A DNA stretch of 59,531 bases from Bradyrhizobium sp. (GTDB lineage Bacteria > Pseudomonadota > Alphaproteobacteria > Rhizobiales > Xanthobacteraceae). Where the stretch lies: NCBI GenBank assembly GCA_028290305.1, contig JAQGKC010000406.1:1-59531 (forward strand). The letters are read 5' to 3'. Under the pieces are notes generated by a model. It was not told where the DNA came from and searched no databases. It saw nothing but the letters and a program-made list of their open reading frames with translations. Made by a program: the position numbers and the translations under genes. How positions within the stretch are numbered: position 1 is the first letter of the stretch; every line of letters begins with the position of its first letter. Shown piece by piece: positions 42,068 to 52,956 of this stretch.

Positions 42068-43711
42068 ATGGAGACGACCCGGCGTGAACTTCTTGGTGCC
42101 GGAGCCTCTGCCGCGCTCGGTTTGTTGCCGCTGGGCGGCGCCACCGTTGTTGCACAGACTGCGTCGAAAACGAGTTCACCTCAGCAGAGCTGGGATGATG
42201 GCGAAGTTGCGCATGTCCTTCCGACCAGCAGTCACAATCGGATTCTCATCAAAGCGTCGTTCAAGAAGCCGCTTGAGACCGCTCCAAACTTGCAGGTCGG
42301 CGATCAGCGGGTCGTTGGAGAGCGTTCGGATACGCGAGGATCCTTCTGGCAGTTCCACGCCGCCGATTTGAAGCCGGGAACACCCTACCAATTGTCGCTA
42401 TCGGGCTCCGACGGAAGAGCTCTCTCCCAGCCGTGGACCTTGTCCACGATGCCGGCACCCGACGACATGCCGTCCAGGCTGCGATTGCTGGTTTATTCCT
42501 GCGCCGGGGGACACGATCTTTTTAAGTCGGCTCATACGGGCTTCGAATTCCTGCCGGTCGCCGTTCGGCAAAAATTACTGCAACGGGGGCTGTCCTATTC
42601 ACCGGACGCACTTATCGCCAATGGAGACCACGTCTACTGGGATCTGCTTGCGCCAAGAGCTGCACCCCGGCTCGGCGCCTCCAAGGCCGCTCTGGAATAC
42701 GCCCGCTTTGATCGTGACGCCCCGATTTTGGGTGGCGCTAACGAGACCGCGCTGCTTCGTGCAGCCGGGGAACAGATAAGCCCGCTCTATGGAACGCTAT
42801 GCCGTTCGACGCCGGTGTTCTTTCTGCAGGACGACCACGATCATTTTGACAATGACGAAGCCACCGAAGAAGCCGTCACGTTCCCGCCTGACAATTTCAT
42901 GTTGCAGTCGGCCCGCGCGACGCAACGCCTTTGGTATCCCGAATTCCTGCCCGATCCGAACAGGTCGCCGGGTCTTCCGGGCTCCGACTACCCCGATCAG
43001 CCTGCGTCCCGGCCGTCCGGCCTTTCGGAAAGCTTTGGCACGCTGCGCTACGGGCGCCTGGCCGAAGTTCTGCTGTATGACGTCAGGCGGACCGTCACGC
43101 TTGCGGGACCGACGGGTGTCTTCGTCGCGCCAGACGTTGAAGCCTGGTTGAAGGCCCGGGCCGCCGCGAAGGAAGTGGTTCACCTGGTCAATGTTCCGTC
43201 AAATCCGCCGGGATGGAGCGCCGGCAAATGGGGCGAGTGGTACCCCGATTTGCTGGGTCCCGATGGCAAGCTTTCAGAGGCGAAGCCCAAGCCGTATTGG
43301 CAGCGAGGCTGGCTCTCGCAGCACGATCGCCTCATGCAGGCCCTTTCCGAAATGCCGGGCCGTATTCCGCTCGTCGTCAGCGGCGACTTGCACGCCACCG
43401 GCGAGGGACGAATGATGCGCAGTGGCCAGCTCGATTTTTCGCGAAATCCGGTGATCGCCGTTTTGCCGGGAACGTTAGGGACCAGCACCGGCGGTTGGGC
43501 CTCCGAATTTCGCGGGGTCGGTCCGCAGCCGCCACAGCATCTGGACATGCAAGAAACCGTCAAGCCGATCGAGGAAAACGGGTTTCTGTTGATCGACTTC
43601 ACGCCGGAGACGATCACGCTCCGCTATTTCAAGTGGAATCAAAAGACCCAGCCGGTGAGTGACATCGACACGCTCGAACCGTTTCACACGACCGAGTTGA
43701 AGCGCGCCTGA
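42068..43711 (+). CDS. PhoD-like metallophosphatase, Tat-exported
   Basis: A 547-residue alkaline phosphatase D-type protein. A twin-arginine signal (TTRRELLGAGASAALGLLPL) is followed by an Ig-like domain (to about 125) and a metallophosphoesterase core: LLVYSCAGG, IANGDHVYWD, FFLQDDHDHFDND and VVSGDLHATGEG with the expected Asp, Asn and His ligands. It should hydrolyse phosphodiesters or phosphomonoesters in the periplasm. ATG 42068 has GGGAGG 7 nt upstream. Monocistronic; no Pho box was identified. Confidence 0.87.
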   Translation: METTRRELLGAGASAALGLLPLGGATVVAQTASKTSSPQQSWDDGEVAHVLPTSSHNRILIKASFKKPLETAPNLQVGDQRVVGERSDTRGSFWQFHAADLKPGTPYQLSLSGSDGRALSQPWTLSTMPAPDDMPSRLRLLVYSCAGGHDLFKSAHTGFEFLPVAVRQKLLQRGLSYSPDALIANGDHVYWDLLAPRAAPRLGASKAALEYARFDRDAPILGGANETALLRAAGEQISPLYGTLCRSTPVFFLQDDHDHFDNDEATEEAVTFPPDNFMLQSARATQRLWYPEFLPDPNRSPGLPGSDYPDQPASRPSGLSESFGTLRYGRLAEVLLYDVRRTVTLAGPTGVFVAPDVEAWLKARAAAKEVVHLVNVPSNPPGWSAGKWGEWYPDLLGPDGKLSEAKPKPYWQRGWLSQHDRLMQALSEMPGRIPLVVSGDLHATGEGRMMRSGQLDFSRNPVIAVLPGTLGTSTGGWASEFRGVGPQPPQHLDMQETVKPIEENGFLLIDFTPETITLRYFKWNQKTQPVSDIDTLEPFHTTELKRA

Positions 43712-43808
43712 ATAGAGGAATCACTTCCGATCGGACGGATCGGCTCTCACATTCAGGCGACATATCCAGGCTCGCTACCGCGTTGGTGACGGCGCTAATG
43801 CTCCGCCG

Positions 43809-44207
43809 TTACTTGGTCTTTATCTTTCCGTCCTTGTCGTATTGCGAGATGAACGCCCAGAGATCATTGATCTCCTTATCGTTCTTGATGCCGGCGAAGG
43901 TCATCTTTGTGCCAGGAATTTTCGCTTTCGGGTCCTTGATGTACTCCTTGAATTCCGCCTCGTTCCAGGTGATGCCGGAATTCTTGTTGGCATCCGAATA
44001 GGAATAATCCGGTGCCGTGCCGGACTTGCGGCCGTCCAGTCCGTTGAGTTCCGGACCCACCTTGTTCTTGGCACCTTCGCCGATCGCGTGGCAGGCCAGG
44101 CATTTATTGAACGAGGTCTTGCCGGCCGCGACGTCCTGCGCGAACGCCGCGGGTGCGGCTGCCGACATTGCGATGACGACCAGCGCGCTCAGTGTCAGAT
44201 TTTTCAT
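43809..44207 (-). CDS. Cytochrome c2-type electron carrier
   Basis: A 132-residue class I c-type cytochrome with a signal peptide (cleavage near AFA-Q, residue 23-24), one heme motif CLACH at 36-40 and a C-terminal Met ligand in GTKMTFAG near 98-105. HAIGEGAKNKVGPELNGLDG after the heme is typical of cytochrome c2/c550. It carries electrons in the periplasm between the bc1 complex and terminal oxidases or dehydrogenases. It diverges from the glycolate oxidase operon; a direct link is not implied, since GlcDEF normally passes electrons to quinone. Confidence 0.93.
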   Translation of the reverse strand: MKNLTLSALVVIAMSAAAPAAFAQDVAAGKTSFNKCLACHAIGEGAKNKVGPELNGLDGRKSGTAPDYSYSDANKNSGITWNEAEFKEYIKDPKAKIPGTKMTFAGIKNDKEINDLWAFISQYDKDGKIKTK

Positions 44208-44441
44208 TGGGGGCTCTTTGTGGGTGTGGGTTCGGGTGGGTTTGTGGCATGGGGCGCTTACAGTGGACAAGCCGTGAAACGCCTCCCGGTTTCATCGTCG
44301 CGGCCGCATTGTTGGGAACTCGGCCTTCCCGGTCCACTCACCCTTTGGCGACCTACCCAAAGCCGCCCAGACGTGCTTGATTTGCCACGACAAATCGATG
44401 ACCGCGATGCGCGTGGGCGGCCGCGCCCCTGGGAGAAGTAC

Positions 44442-45935
44442 ATGACCATCATGATGCCGGCATCGGATCAGGCGGTTCTGGGACGCCGCGATGCCATCGT
44501 TGCGGCGCTGCGTGCGATCGTGCCAGGCGAGGGTGTGATCGACAAGCCAGCCGAAATGCTGCCCTACGAGTCCGACGGCCTGATGGCGTATCGTCAGCCG
44601 CCGATGGTGGTGGTGCTGCCGGACACCACCGAACAGGTCTCGCGGGTGCTGAAATATTGTTTCGAGCAGGGCATCAAGGTGGTGCCGCGCGGCTCCGGTA
44701 CCTCGCTGTCCGGCGGGGCGCTGCCGCTGGCCGATGGCGTGCTGCTGGGCCTGGGCAAATTCAAGCGCATCCGCGAGATCGATTTCGACAATCGCGTGGT
44801 CGTGACCGAGCCGGGGGTGACGAACCTCGCCATCAGCCAAGCGGTCGCCCATGCCGGATTCTACTATGCGCCCGACCCATCGTCGCAGATCGCCTGCTCG
44901 ATCGGCGGCAATGTCGCGGAGAATTCCGGCGGCGTGCATTGCCTGAAATACGGCATGACCACCAATAACGTGCTCGGCTGCGAAATCGTGTTGATCACGG
45001 GCGAAATCATCAGGGTCGGCGGCAAATCCGCTGAGACTAGTGGCTACGACCTGATGGGGATCATTACGGGATCCGAAGGCCTGCTCGGCGTCATCACCGA
45101 GATCACGGTGCGGATTCTGCAGAAGCCGGAGACTGCCCGCGCCCTGATGGTCGGCTTCGCGCAAGTCGAGGCGGCCGGCGAATGCGTGGCGCGGATCATC
45201 GGCGCCGGGATCATTCCGGGCGGCATGGAAATGATGGACAAGCCTGCGATCCACGCCGCCGAGGCCTTCGTCCATGCCGGCTATCCGCTCGATGTCGAGG
45301 CGCTGCTGATCATCGAACTCGATGGTCCCGGCGTCGAGGTCGATGAACTGATCAAGCGGGTCGAGGCGATCGCGCAAGGTTGTGGCTCGACCACCTGTCA
45401 AATCTCGAATTCCGAGCAGGAGCGGAATCTGTTCTGGGCCGGCCGCAAGGCGGCATTTCCGGCCGTGGGACGGATCTCGCCGGATTATCTCTGCATGGAC
45501 GGCACCATCCCGCGCGGCGCGCTGCCGGAAGCCCTGTCACGTATCCGCGATCTCTCCGAGAAATACGGTCTCGGCGTCGCCAATGTGTTTCATGCCGGCG
45601 ATGGCAATCTGCATCCGCTGATCCTGTATGATGCCAACAAGCCCGGCGAGATGGACAAGGCCGAGGCGTTCGGCGCCGACATCCTGCGATGCTGCGTCGA
45701 GCTTGGCGGCGTGCTCACCGGCGAGCATGGCGTCGGCGTCGAGAAACGCGACCTGATGCCGGAGATGTTCAGCGAGATCGACCTCAACCAGCAGCAGCGG
45801 CTGAAATGCGCGTTCGACGCGCAGGGCCTGCTTAATCCAGGGAAAGTGTTTCCGACCTTGCACCGCTGCGCCGAACTTGGCCGCGTCCACGTCCATGGCG
45901 GCAAGCTCGCTTTCCCTGACCTTCCGCGGTTTTGA
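44442..45935 (+). CDS. glcD: Glycolate oxidase subunit GlcD
   Basis: A 497-residue FAD-binding subunit of glycolate oxidase, the catalytic flavoprotein that oxidises glycolate to glyoxylate. The PCMH-type FAD domain shows VVPRGSGTSLSGGALPL near 76-92 and IGGNVAENSGGVHCLKYGMT near 151-170, and the C-terminal half carries HAGDGNLHPLI and GEHGVGVEKRDLM. ATG 44442 is preferred because GGGAGAAG lies just upstream; the frame runs 200 codons further into the cytochrome gene's antisense. First gene of glcD-glcE-glcF; glcE starts 10 nt after its stop. Confidence 0.95.
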   Translation: MTIMMPASDQAVLGRRDAIVAALRAIVPGEGVIDKPAEMLPYESDGLMAYRQPPMVVVLPDTTEQVSRVLKYCFEQGIKVVPRGSGTSLSGGALPLADGVLLGLGKFKRIREIDFDNRVVVTEPGVTNLAISQAVAHAGFYYAPDPSSQIACSIGGNVAENSGGVHCLKYGMTTNNVLGCEIVLITGEIIRVGGKSAETSGYDLMGIITGSEGLLGVITEITVRILQKPETARALMVGFAQVEAAGECVARIIGAGIIPGGMEMMDKPAIHAAEAFVHAGYPLDVEALLIIELDGPGVEVDELIKRVEAIAQGCGSTTCQISNSEQERNLFWAGRKAAFPAVGRISPDYLCMDGTIPRGALPEALSRIRDLSEKYGLGVANVFHAGDGNLHPLILYDANKPGEMDKAEAFGADILRCCVELGGVLTGEHGVGVEKRDLMPEMFSEIDLNQQQRLKCAFDAQGLLNPGKVFPTLHRCAELGRVHVHGGKLAFPDLPRF

Positions 45936-45945
45936 GTAGGCGCGC

Positions 45946-47189
45946 GTGGACACCCTGAAAGTACGTGACGCCGGGGATGTCGAGCAGGTGGTGCGCGCAG
46001 CACTTGCCAGCGAGCAGCCTTTGGAAATCATCGGCCATGGCTCCAAGCGGCTGATCGGCCAGCCGATGGCGACCAATGCGCTGCTCGACCTGTCGGCGCT
46101 GAACGCGGTGACGGCTTATGAACCGAACGAACTGATCATCACCGTCCAGGCCGGCGCGCCGGTTGCCGATGTATTGTCGCTGATCGATTCCAGGAATCAG
46201 CAGTTCGCGTTCGAACCGATCAACACCGCGCTGCTGCTGGGAACACCGGATATCGGAACCATCGGCGGCATGATCGGTGCTGGCCTCGCCGGTCCCCGCC
46301 GCATCAAGGCCGGGGGCGCGCGCGACCATCTGCTGGGCGCGCATGCGGTGTCCGGCTTCGGCGACAGCTTCAAGGCTGGCGGCAAAGTTGTGAAAAACGT
46401 GACCGGCTACGACCTCTGCAAGTTGCTGGCGGGGTCCTGGGGCACGCTGGCGGTCATGACGGAAGTGACATTGAAGGTCATGCCGAGGCCCGAGAGCGAA
46501 CGTACGCTGCTGCTGCGTGGGCTGGATGACATCACCGCCAATCGGGCGATGACGGCGGCGCTGGGCTCGCCATTCGATGTGTCCGGCGCGGCGCATGTGC
46601 CGAGCTCGACATTTCGGGCGGCGGGTGGCGGGCCTGGTGGACTTGGCGACCTCGGATCGCCGCAACAGGCGGTCACCTTGCTGCGGCTCGAGGGCATCAC
46701 GGCATCGGCCGCCCATCGCGCGGCCGCACTTGCCGAGGTTCTTGCGCCGTTTGGGACCGCAGAAATTGTCGAAGATGCAGTCTCCGCGGCGATCTGGGTT
46801 TCGGTTCGCGACGTGCAACCGTTCGCGGCCAACGGCACGTTGGGATCGTGGCCGGTATGGCGGATCGTGTGTCCGCCGGCTTCCGGCGGCGCGCTCGGCG
46901 AGCAACTCGCGCGAGACACCGGCGGCGAGGTGATCTACGACTGGGGCGGTGGAATGATCTGGGCGGCACTGCCGCCCAAGTCCGACGCTCAGGCGGCGCT
47001 GGTACGCGCGCGTGTCAATGCCGTCGGCGGCCACGCTACACTGCTGCGCGCGTCGGAGCAGGTACGGCGCGACGTCGATGTATTTCATCCGCAGGAAGGC
47101 GGCCTTGCAGCGTTAAGCGAGCGCGTCCGCCACAGCTTCGACCCGAAAAACATCCTCAATCGCGGCCGGCTGGCGCGAGGCTCCGTGAC

Positions 47190-47193
<4 letters not shown>
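45946..47193 (+). CDS. glcE: Glycolate oxidase subunit GlcE
   Basis: A 415-residue FAD-domain subunit related to GlcD. It has EIIGHGSKRLIGQP, DIGTIGGMIGAGLAGPRRIK and VKNVTGYDLCKLLAG, all GlcE marks. It forms the glycolate oxidase complex with GlcD and GlcF. The start is GTG 45946, 10 nt after the glcD stop; the stop overlaps the glcF ATG by 3 bases (ATGA at 47190-47193), indicating coupling. Confidence 0.93.
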
Positions 47194-48518
<1,325 letters not shown>

Positions 48519-48608
48519 TCGATTGGCCCCGCGCGGAACGCGGACGATTTGAAACGCTCGATGGCTATTGATCGATAGACGTTGATCGGCGGCAACAGGA
48601 GGATCACG

Positions 48609-49133
48609 ATGGCTAAAGGGAAAAAGAATAAAAAAGACAAGAAGGATAAAAAGAAGAAGCAGCTTCTGATGGCGAAAAAATCCGCCAAGAAAACTTCAAA
48701 GAAGACTTCAAGGAAATCCTCTTCAAAGAAATCCTCGAAGAAATCTTCGAAAAAGTCCGCCAAGAAATCGGCGAAAAAGACCAAGAAGTCCGCGAAGAAA
48801 TCCGCCAAAAAGTCCAAGGCGGCCGCACCGAAAAAATCGGCCAAAAAGGCAGCCAAGGCCAGCGCCAAGAAGAGCCCAGCAAAAAAGAAAGCGGCTCCGG
48901 TCACCCCCAAGCCTGCTGCCTCCAAGCCTGCCGCCCCTAAACCGGCCGCGCCCAAACCCGCTGCGCCAAAGCCGGCCCCGGCTCCCGCGCCTGCCCCGGC
49001 GGCACCGAGTTGGGCGGGTCCAAGTCATGCTGCACCGAGTCCTGCCGCACCGAGTCCCGCACCGTCATGGGGCCATTCGGACGATCATGGTTCGTCGAGC
49101 CCGTCGTCCTCCAGCACTGACGAGGACAAATAG
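48609..49133 (+). CDS. Lysine/alanine-rich histone H1-like protein
   Basis: A 174-residue low-complexity protein. Residues 1-85 are a dense run of KKS, KKT and KKA units, residues 85-100 are Lys/Ala, then Pro-Ala repeats (KPAAPKPAAP) to about 135, and an acidic Ser/Asp tail ending SSSSTDEDK. The basic part resembles histone H1 C-termini and the AlgP/HctB kind of bacterial H1-like proteins, which bind DNA without sequence specificity; that role is inferred. A perfect AGGAGG lies 8 nt before ATG 48609. It follows glcF by 90 nt and is closed by a strong terminator. The underlying DNA is an imperfect tandem repeat. Confidence 0.85.
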   Translation: MAKGKKNKKDKKDKKKKQLLMAKKSAKKTSKKTSRKSSSKKSSKKSSKKSAKKSAKKTKKSAKKSAKKSKAAAPKKSAKKAAKASAKKSPAKKKAAPVTPKPAASKPAAPKPAAPKPAAPKPAPAPAPAPAAPSWAGPSHAAPSPAAPSPAPSWGHSDDHGSSSPSSSSTDEDK

Positions 49134-49166
49134 CCAACGCGTCCCGGTTACGGCGGATCGCATTTT

Positions 49167-49196
49167 GGCCGCAGCGCCCGTCGCTGCGGCCTTTTT
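49167..49196 (+). terminator. Rho-independent terminator after the H1-like gene
   Basis: A perfect 10-bp stem, GGCCGCAGCG/CGCTGCGGCC, with a CCCGT loop and five Ts, 33 nt after the stop. Confidence 0.92.
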
Positions 49197-49555
49197 GTGT
49201 GGAGGCGCCTTGGCTGGAGCCGGGCTTCACCAAAGATTGCTGATTCGATTGAGACGGCTGGCCGCCGGCAAACCTGTTTTAGGGAAGCCACATTGCGCCC
49301 GTCCTGCCCCCTGAAGTCACCTAGCCGCCGCGGGAATCGAGCTAAGAGTTGTTGTCGGAAAGCAACACACGCTGACAACATTTCACAGAACGGCCATAAC
49401 GCCTAAAAAGTCGGCAGATGCTTGTCTTTTTTGCTTCCCGCAATGGGAGGCGCACTCCAGATTGCGGCAAGGTTAAGGAATTTGGTCGCAGTCGGTTATC
49501 GCTTGTCCTTGGGGCGTCGGAATCGGACTGATCTTTAAAAGTGGTGGGGATCGTC
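49197..49555. other. Intergenic region before the porin gene
   Basis: 359 bases between the terminator and the porin start. It is likely to hold the porin promoter and a 5' leader. I see no clear -35/-10 pair, riboswitch or gene. Confidence 0.4.
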
Positions 49556-50560
49556 ATGAAGAAAATGGTTTTGGCCGCAGTGGTACTTGCGGTGACTGCG
49601 GGTTCGGCTTTTGCGGCGGATATGCCCTTGAAAGCTGTCAAGGCACCGCCGCCGGCGCCGTTTGACCCCTGGGATATCGCCTTCGGCGCTGCCGTCATGA
49701 ACGATTACATCTTCCGCGGCGTTACTCAGTCCAACCATCAGGCGTCGGTCACCGCCTATTTCGAGCCGCGCTATAACGTCAACAAAGATCTGCAGCTGTA
49801 CATCGGTACCTCCACCGAGAGCATCTCGTTCGCGAACCGCGCCGCCGCCGAAGTCGACATCTACGGCGGTATCCGTCCGACCTTCGGTGCATTTGCCTTC
49901 GACTTCGGTCTTTGGGGTTATCTGTATCCGGGTGGGCGTTGCGCCGATAACGTCCTCACCGGCGGTGTTCCCGGCGGTAACGTTTGCCCGATCGATCCAA
50001 ACACGATCTTCCTCGGAGACGGCAACGTGATGAAGAAGGACGTGAGCTTCTTCGAAGCCTACGGCAAGGTGAACTATACCATCAACGACAACTGGCAGTT
50101 CGGTTTGAACGAATACTATTCGCCGAATTTCCTGAATAGCGGCGCTTGGGGCAACTACTCTTCGATCACCGGCAAGTACATTGCGCCCAGCACGGCGTTC
50201 GGCACCAGCGGTGTCGGCATGTATGTGTCTGGTGAATTCGGCCGCCAGTGGCTTGGTACTTCCGACTCGTTCTACGGCACTGGCGTCGGTACGGTCTTTG
50301 CGGCGGGCATCCCCTACAAGGACTACAACACCTGGAACGTTGGTATCGGCTTCACTTACAAGGTATTCACGCTCGATCTTCGCTACTCCGACACCAACCT
50401 GTCGAAGGGTGATTGCAATGCCTTCACCAGTGCCTTCAACGGTTCCGGAACGACCAACATCACGCCGATCAATCCGAGTGGCGTAGGTTCGAACTGGTGC
50501 GGCGCAGCCGGTGTCGCCAAGCTCTCGGCCGACCTGACCGCGATGAGCAATCTGAAGTAA
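49556..50560 (+). CDS. TorF family putative porin
   Basis: A 334-residue outer-membrane beta-barrel protein. The signal peptide (KKMVLAAVVLAVTAGSAFAA) is followed by a short proline-rich linker and then AAVMNDYIFRGVTQSNHQAS, the hallmark of the TorF/TIGR02001 family. Alternating hydrophobic strands continue to the end, with two Cys pairs in extracellular-like loops. GGGGA precedes ATG 49556. Probably well expressed, judging by its regular codons and flanking terminators. The solute is unknown. Confidence 0.9.
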   Translation: MKKMVLAAVVLAVTAGSAFAADMPLKAVKAPPPAPFDPWDIAFGAAVMNDYIFRGVTQSNHQASVTAYFEPRYNVNKDLQLYIGTSTESISFANRAAAEVDIYGGIRPTFGAFAFDFGLWGYLYPGGRCADNVLTGGVPGGNVCPIDPNTIFLGDGNVMKKDVSFFEAYGKVNYTINDNWQFGLNEYYSPNFLNSGAWGNYSSITGKYIAPSTAFGTSGVGMYVSGEFGRQWLGTSDSFYGTGVGTVFAAGIPYKDYNTWNVGIGFTYKVFTLDLRYSDTNLSKGDCNAFTSAFNGSGTTNITPINPSGVGSNWCGAAGVAKLSADLTAMSNLK

Positions 50561-50582
50561 GTTTCCTTATCTGAGACCAAGG

Positions 50583-50611
50583 GGGCGGCAGAGCAATCTG
50601 CCGCCCTTTTT
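50583..50611 (+). terminator. Rho-independent terminator after the porin gene
   Basis: A perfect 10-bp stem, GGGCGGCAGA/TCTGCCGCCC, with a GCAA loop and five Ts, 22 nt after the stop. Confidence 0.93.
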
Positions 50612-50903
50612 GTTTGTGAATGACCTGAACGGGCGGAATTGGCTGGAGGCGGCGGTCGACGCGGTCCGCTGCAACGATCACCGGAATATCTGGCGAGAGC
50701 GGTTGAGGGTCTCGGAGCCGCTCTGGCGATTGGCGGAATGGAGCGGCTCTCGCTCGCGTCCCGCTATCCGCTCGCCATCATCCCGTCTGCAACCTCGATC
50801 GCGCTGGCCATCGGATCGCCGGAGGCCGAGCCAGCGCAACCGCACGCGGCTATGGCCGCGGCGCTGCTATAATGTCCGTCGCATAAAGCCAGCAGGGCTG
50901 TTG
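50612..50903. other. Unassigned region, possible gene remnant
   Basis: 292 bases with an open plus-strand frame (50639-50872) encoding EYLARAVEGLGAALAIGGME and an Ala-rich tail. There is no ribosome site and no recognisable domain. It may be a decayed gene end or plain spacer. Confidence 0.3.
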
Positions 50904-52652
50904 TTACGACGTCTCGGCATCCGCTTTTTGGTTCTGCAGCGCGAATCGATCGCCGTCGCGGGTCAGCACGACATTACGCTGATGGAAGGCCTTAAGCGTC
51001 GAGCGATGACCGATCGACACGATGGTGGTTGCCGGCAATTTCTCCTCAAGGAGACGATACAGCGCCGCCTCGGAAGCTTCATCGAGCGACGCGGTCGCTT
51101 CGTCGAGGAACAGATATTGCGGCGCGTGCAACAGCGCGCGGGCGAGCCCAAGGCGCTGTTGCTCGCCCAGCGAAAGCATTCGGTTCCAGTGTGCTTCCTC
51201 CTCCAGTCTGGACGCGAGCTGAGGCAGGCCCACCGAGATGAGGACATCCCTGACCCGATCCGAACTGTAGGCGTTCGCTTCCGCGGGGTAGACGATCGCA
51301 GCCTGCAGCGAACCAACCGGGAAATACGGCCGCTGTGGCAGCATCATCAGCTTGGCTTTTGCGGGGATCGCGATCGAGCCGGTCCCGAACGGCCAGATAC
51401 CGGCAATGGCGCGGAACAAAGTCGACTTGCCGGCGCCGGACGGACCGGTGACCAGGGTGCGCTCGTTGCCGCGAAGGCTGAAGCTGTCGGCTGCCACCAA
51501 CGGGCTTCCGTTCGGCAACCGGACCAGAAGCTTCTCCAGGTCGATCTCGTCGCCGCCGGTCGACGACACGACATCGATCGAGTCGGGACGGGTCGCCAGT
51601 GTCGTGGCGCTGGCGATCGACATCTCAAAACCGTCGAGACGAGCGACGACGGAGCGCCATTCCGCCAGCGATCGATAAATCGAAACAAAAAATGACAACG
51701 CTTTTTGCACGCTGGAGAAGGCGGAACCCGTCTGCATCATGCCGCCGAGCTGAATCTTGTCTGCAAAATAAGCCGGCGCCACCAGAATGTAGGGAAAAAT
51801 CACCGCGGCTTGTGCGTAGCTCGAGGTGAACGCCGTCAGCCGCTTGGTCCGGCTCATGATGGCGTACCAGTTCTCGACGACGCGGCCGAAGCGCTCCGAA
51901 AGCCGCTGCCGTTCGGCGCTCTCGCCCCTTAACAGCGCAATCTGTTCGGAGTTTTCGCGCACCCGGACGAGATTGAAGCGGAAATCGGCCTCATAGCGCT
52001 GCTGCTCAAAGGAAAGGTTGACCAGTGGCGAGCCGATCCATTGGGTCAGCGCGGTTCCGAAGACCGCATAGATCAGCGCCCCCCACACAAGGTAGCCGGG
52101 GATCGCGAACTGATGGCCGAAAATCTGCAATGGAGCGGTCGCGGAAAGACCCCACAGGATGACGACAAAAGACGCCAGCGTCACGATTGCACTCAGCAGG
52201 CCGACGGTAATGTTCAGCGTTTGATCGACGAATAGTTTCACGTCGTCGGAGACGCGCTGATCCGGGTTGTCGGCCGCATCGCCCTGGAGCTGCATCCGAT
52301 AGTGATTGGCATCGTGAAGCCACTGGCCCAGGTACAGGCTGGTCATCCAGCGCCGCCAGCGGATCTGGAGCCACTGATTGAGATAAAGCTGGTAGATGGA
52401 AAGCGCGACGTTGAGCGTTGCCAGGACGGTAAAGATGCCGATTTCCCAGACGAAACCGTCCCAGTTCCTTTCCTGGAGATCGTTATAGAAGCGATTGTAC
52501 CACTGGTTCAGCAGAACATCGATCGCGACCAGCGTAAGCTCGATCGCAATCACCGCAGCAAGCAGACCGCGGCCGGCCCATTTATCCTCGGAACGGAAAT
52601 AAGGAGCGGCGATCCGCCATACGGCGGCGAGCGTCGAGCGGATGTTGTTCAC
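50904..52652 (-). CDS. SbmA/BacA-like ABC transporter (fused permease-ATPase, YddA type)
   Basis: A 582-residue protein with an ABC_membrane_2 domain (about six helices, 1-330) carrying WYNRFYNDLQERNWDGF, FRFNLVRVRENSEQIALLRG and the family's TKRLTAFTSSYAQAA, followed by an ATPase domain: Walker A GPSGAGKST near 408-416, signature LSLGEQQR near 491-498 and Walker B YLFLDEATAS near 511-520. SbmA/BacA relatives import peptides and vitamin B12, and BacA is essential for rhizobial bacteroids; unlike SbmA, YddA-type members such as this keep the ATPase. The substrate is unknown. Monocistronic. Confidence 0.92.
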   Translation of the reverse strand: MNNIRSTLAAVWRIAAPYFRSEDKWAGRGLLAAVIAIELTLVAIDVLLNQWYNRFYNDLQERNWDGFVWEIGIFTVLATLNVALSIYQLYLNQWLQIRWRRWMTSLYLGQWLHDANHYRMQLQGDAADNPDQRVSDDVKLFVDQTLNITVGLLSAIVTLASFVVILWGLSATAPLQIFGHQFAIPGYLVWGALIYAVFGTALTQWIGSPLVNLSFEQQRYEADFRFNLVRVRENSEQIALLRGESAERQRLSERFGRVVENWYAIMSRTKRLTAFTSSYAQAAVIFPYILVAPAYFADKIQLGGMMQTGSAFSSVQKALSFFVSIYRSLAEWRSVVARLDGFEMSIASATTLATRPDSIDVVSSTGGDEIDLEKLLVRLPNGSPLVAADSFSLRGNERTLVTGPSGAGKSTLFRAIAGIWPFGTGSIAIPAKAKLMMLPQRPYFPVGSLQAAIVYPAEANAYSSDRVRDVLISVGLPQLASRLEEEAHWNRMLSLGEQQRLGLARALLHAPQYLFLDEATASLDEASEAALYRLLEEKLPATTIVSIGHRSTLKAFHQRNVVLTRDGDRFALQNQKADAETS

Positions 52653-52956
52653 AGATTAGCGTCTCCAGGAGGTTGGCTTCAAAGGCCTGAAAAAATGGAA
52701 GAATTGAAGGTGCTTAGACTAAAGTTATAGGTCTCGCAGTCCGCGTTCGCTTGTCGCCGCCTCCGAGTCAACCCTAGCATAGGCATAACGGCGAGGGGCG
52801 GGGGCCTTAACACTTCGCGAGGTTGTGAGCGGGTCTTGGCGTTGCCAAATTCGCGGCCGATTTCGCGCATTGCAAAGACGCTCCTGCGATCGTGCCAGGC
52901 ACCCTGACCGTCCACGCTGGTCGGGGCGCCGCATAACGGCGTGGGGAGGAACCGCA

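Noticed and set aside
45832..47088. 418-codon minus-strand frame opposite glcE
   Set aside because: glcE is certain and operon-coupled; the antisense product is Arg/Gly-rich without motifs.
50610..51695. 361-codon plus-strand frame opposite the ABC transporter
   Set aside because: The minus strand carries intact Walker A, signature and Walker B motifs; the plus frame is a shadow.
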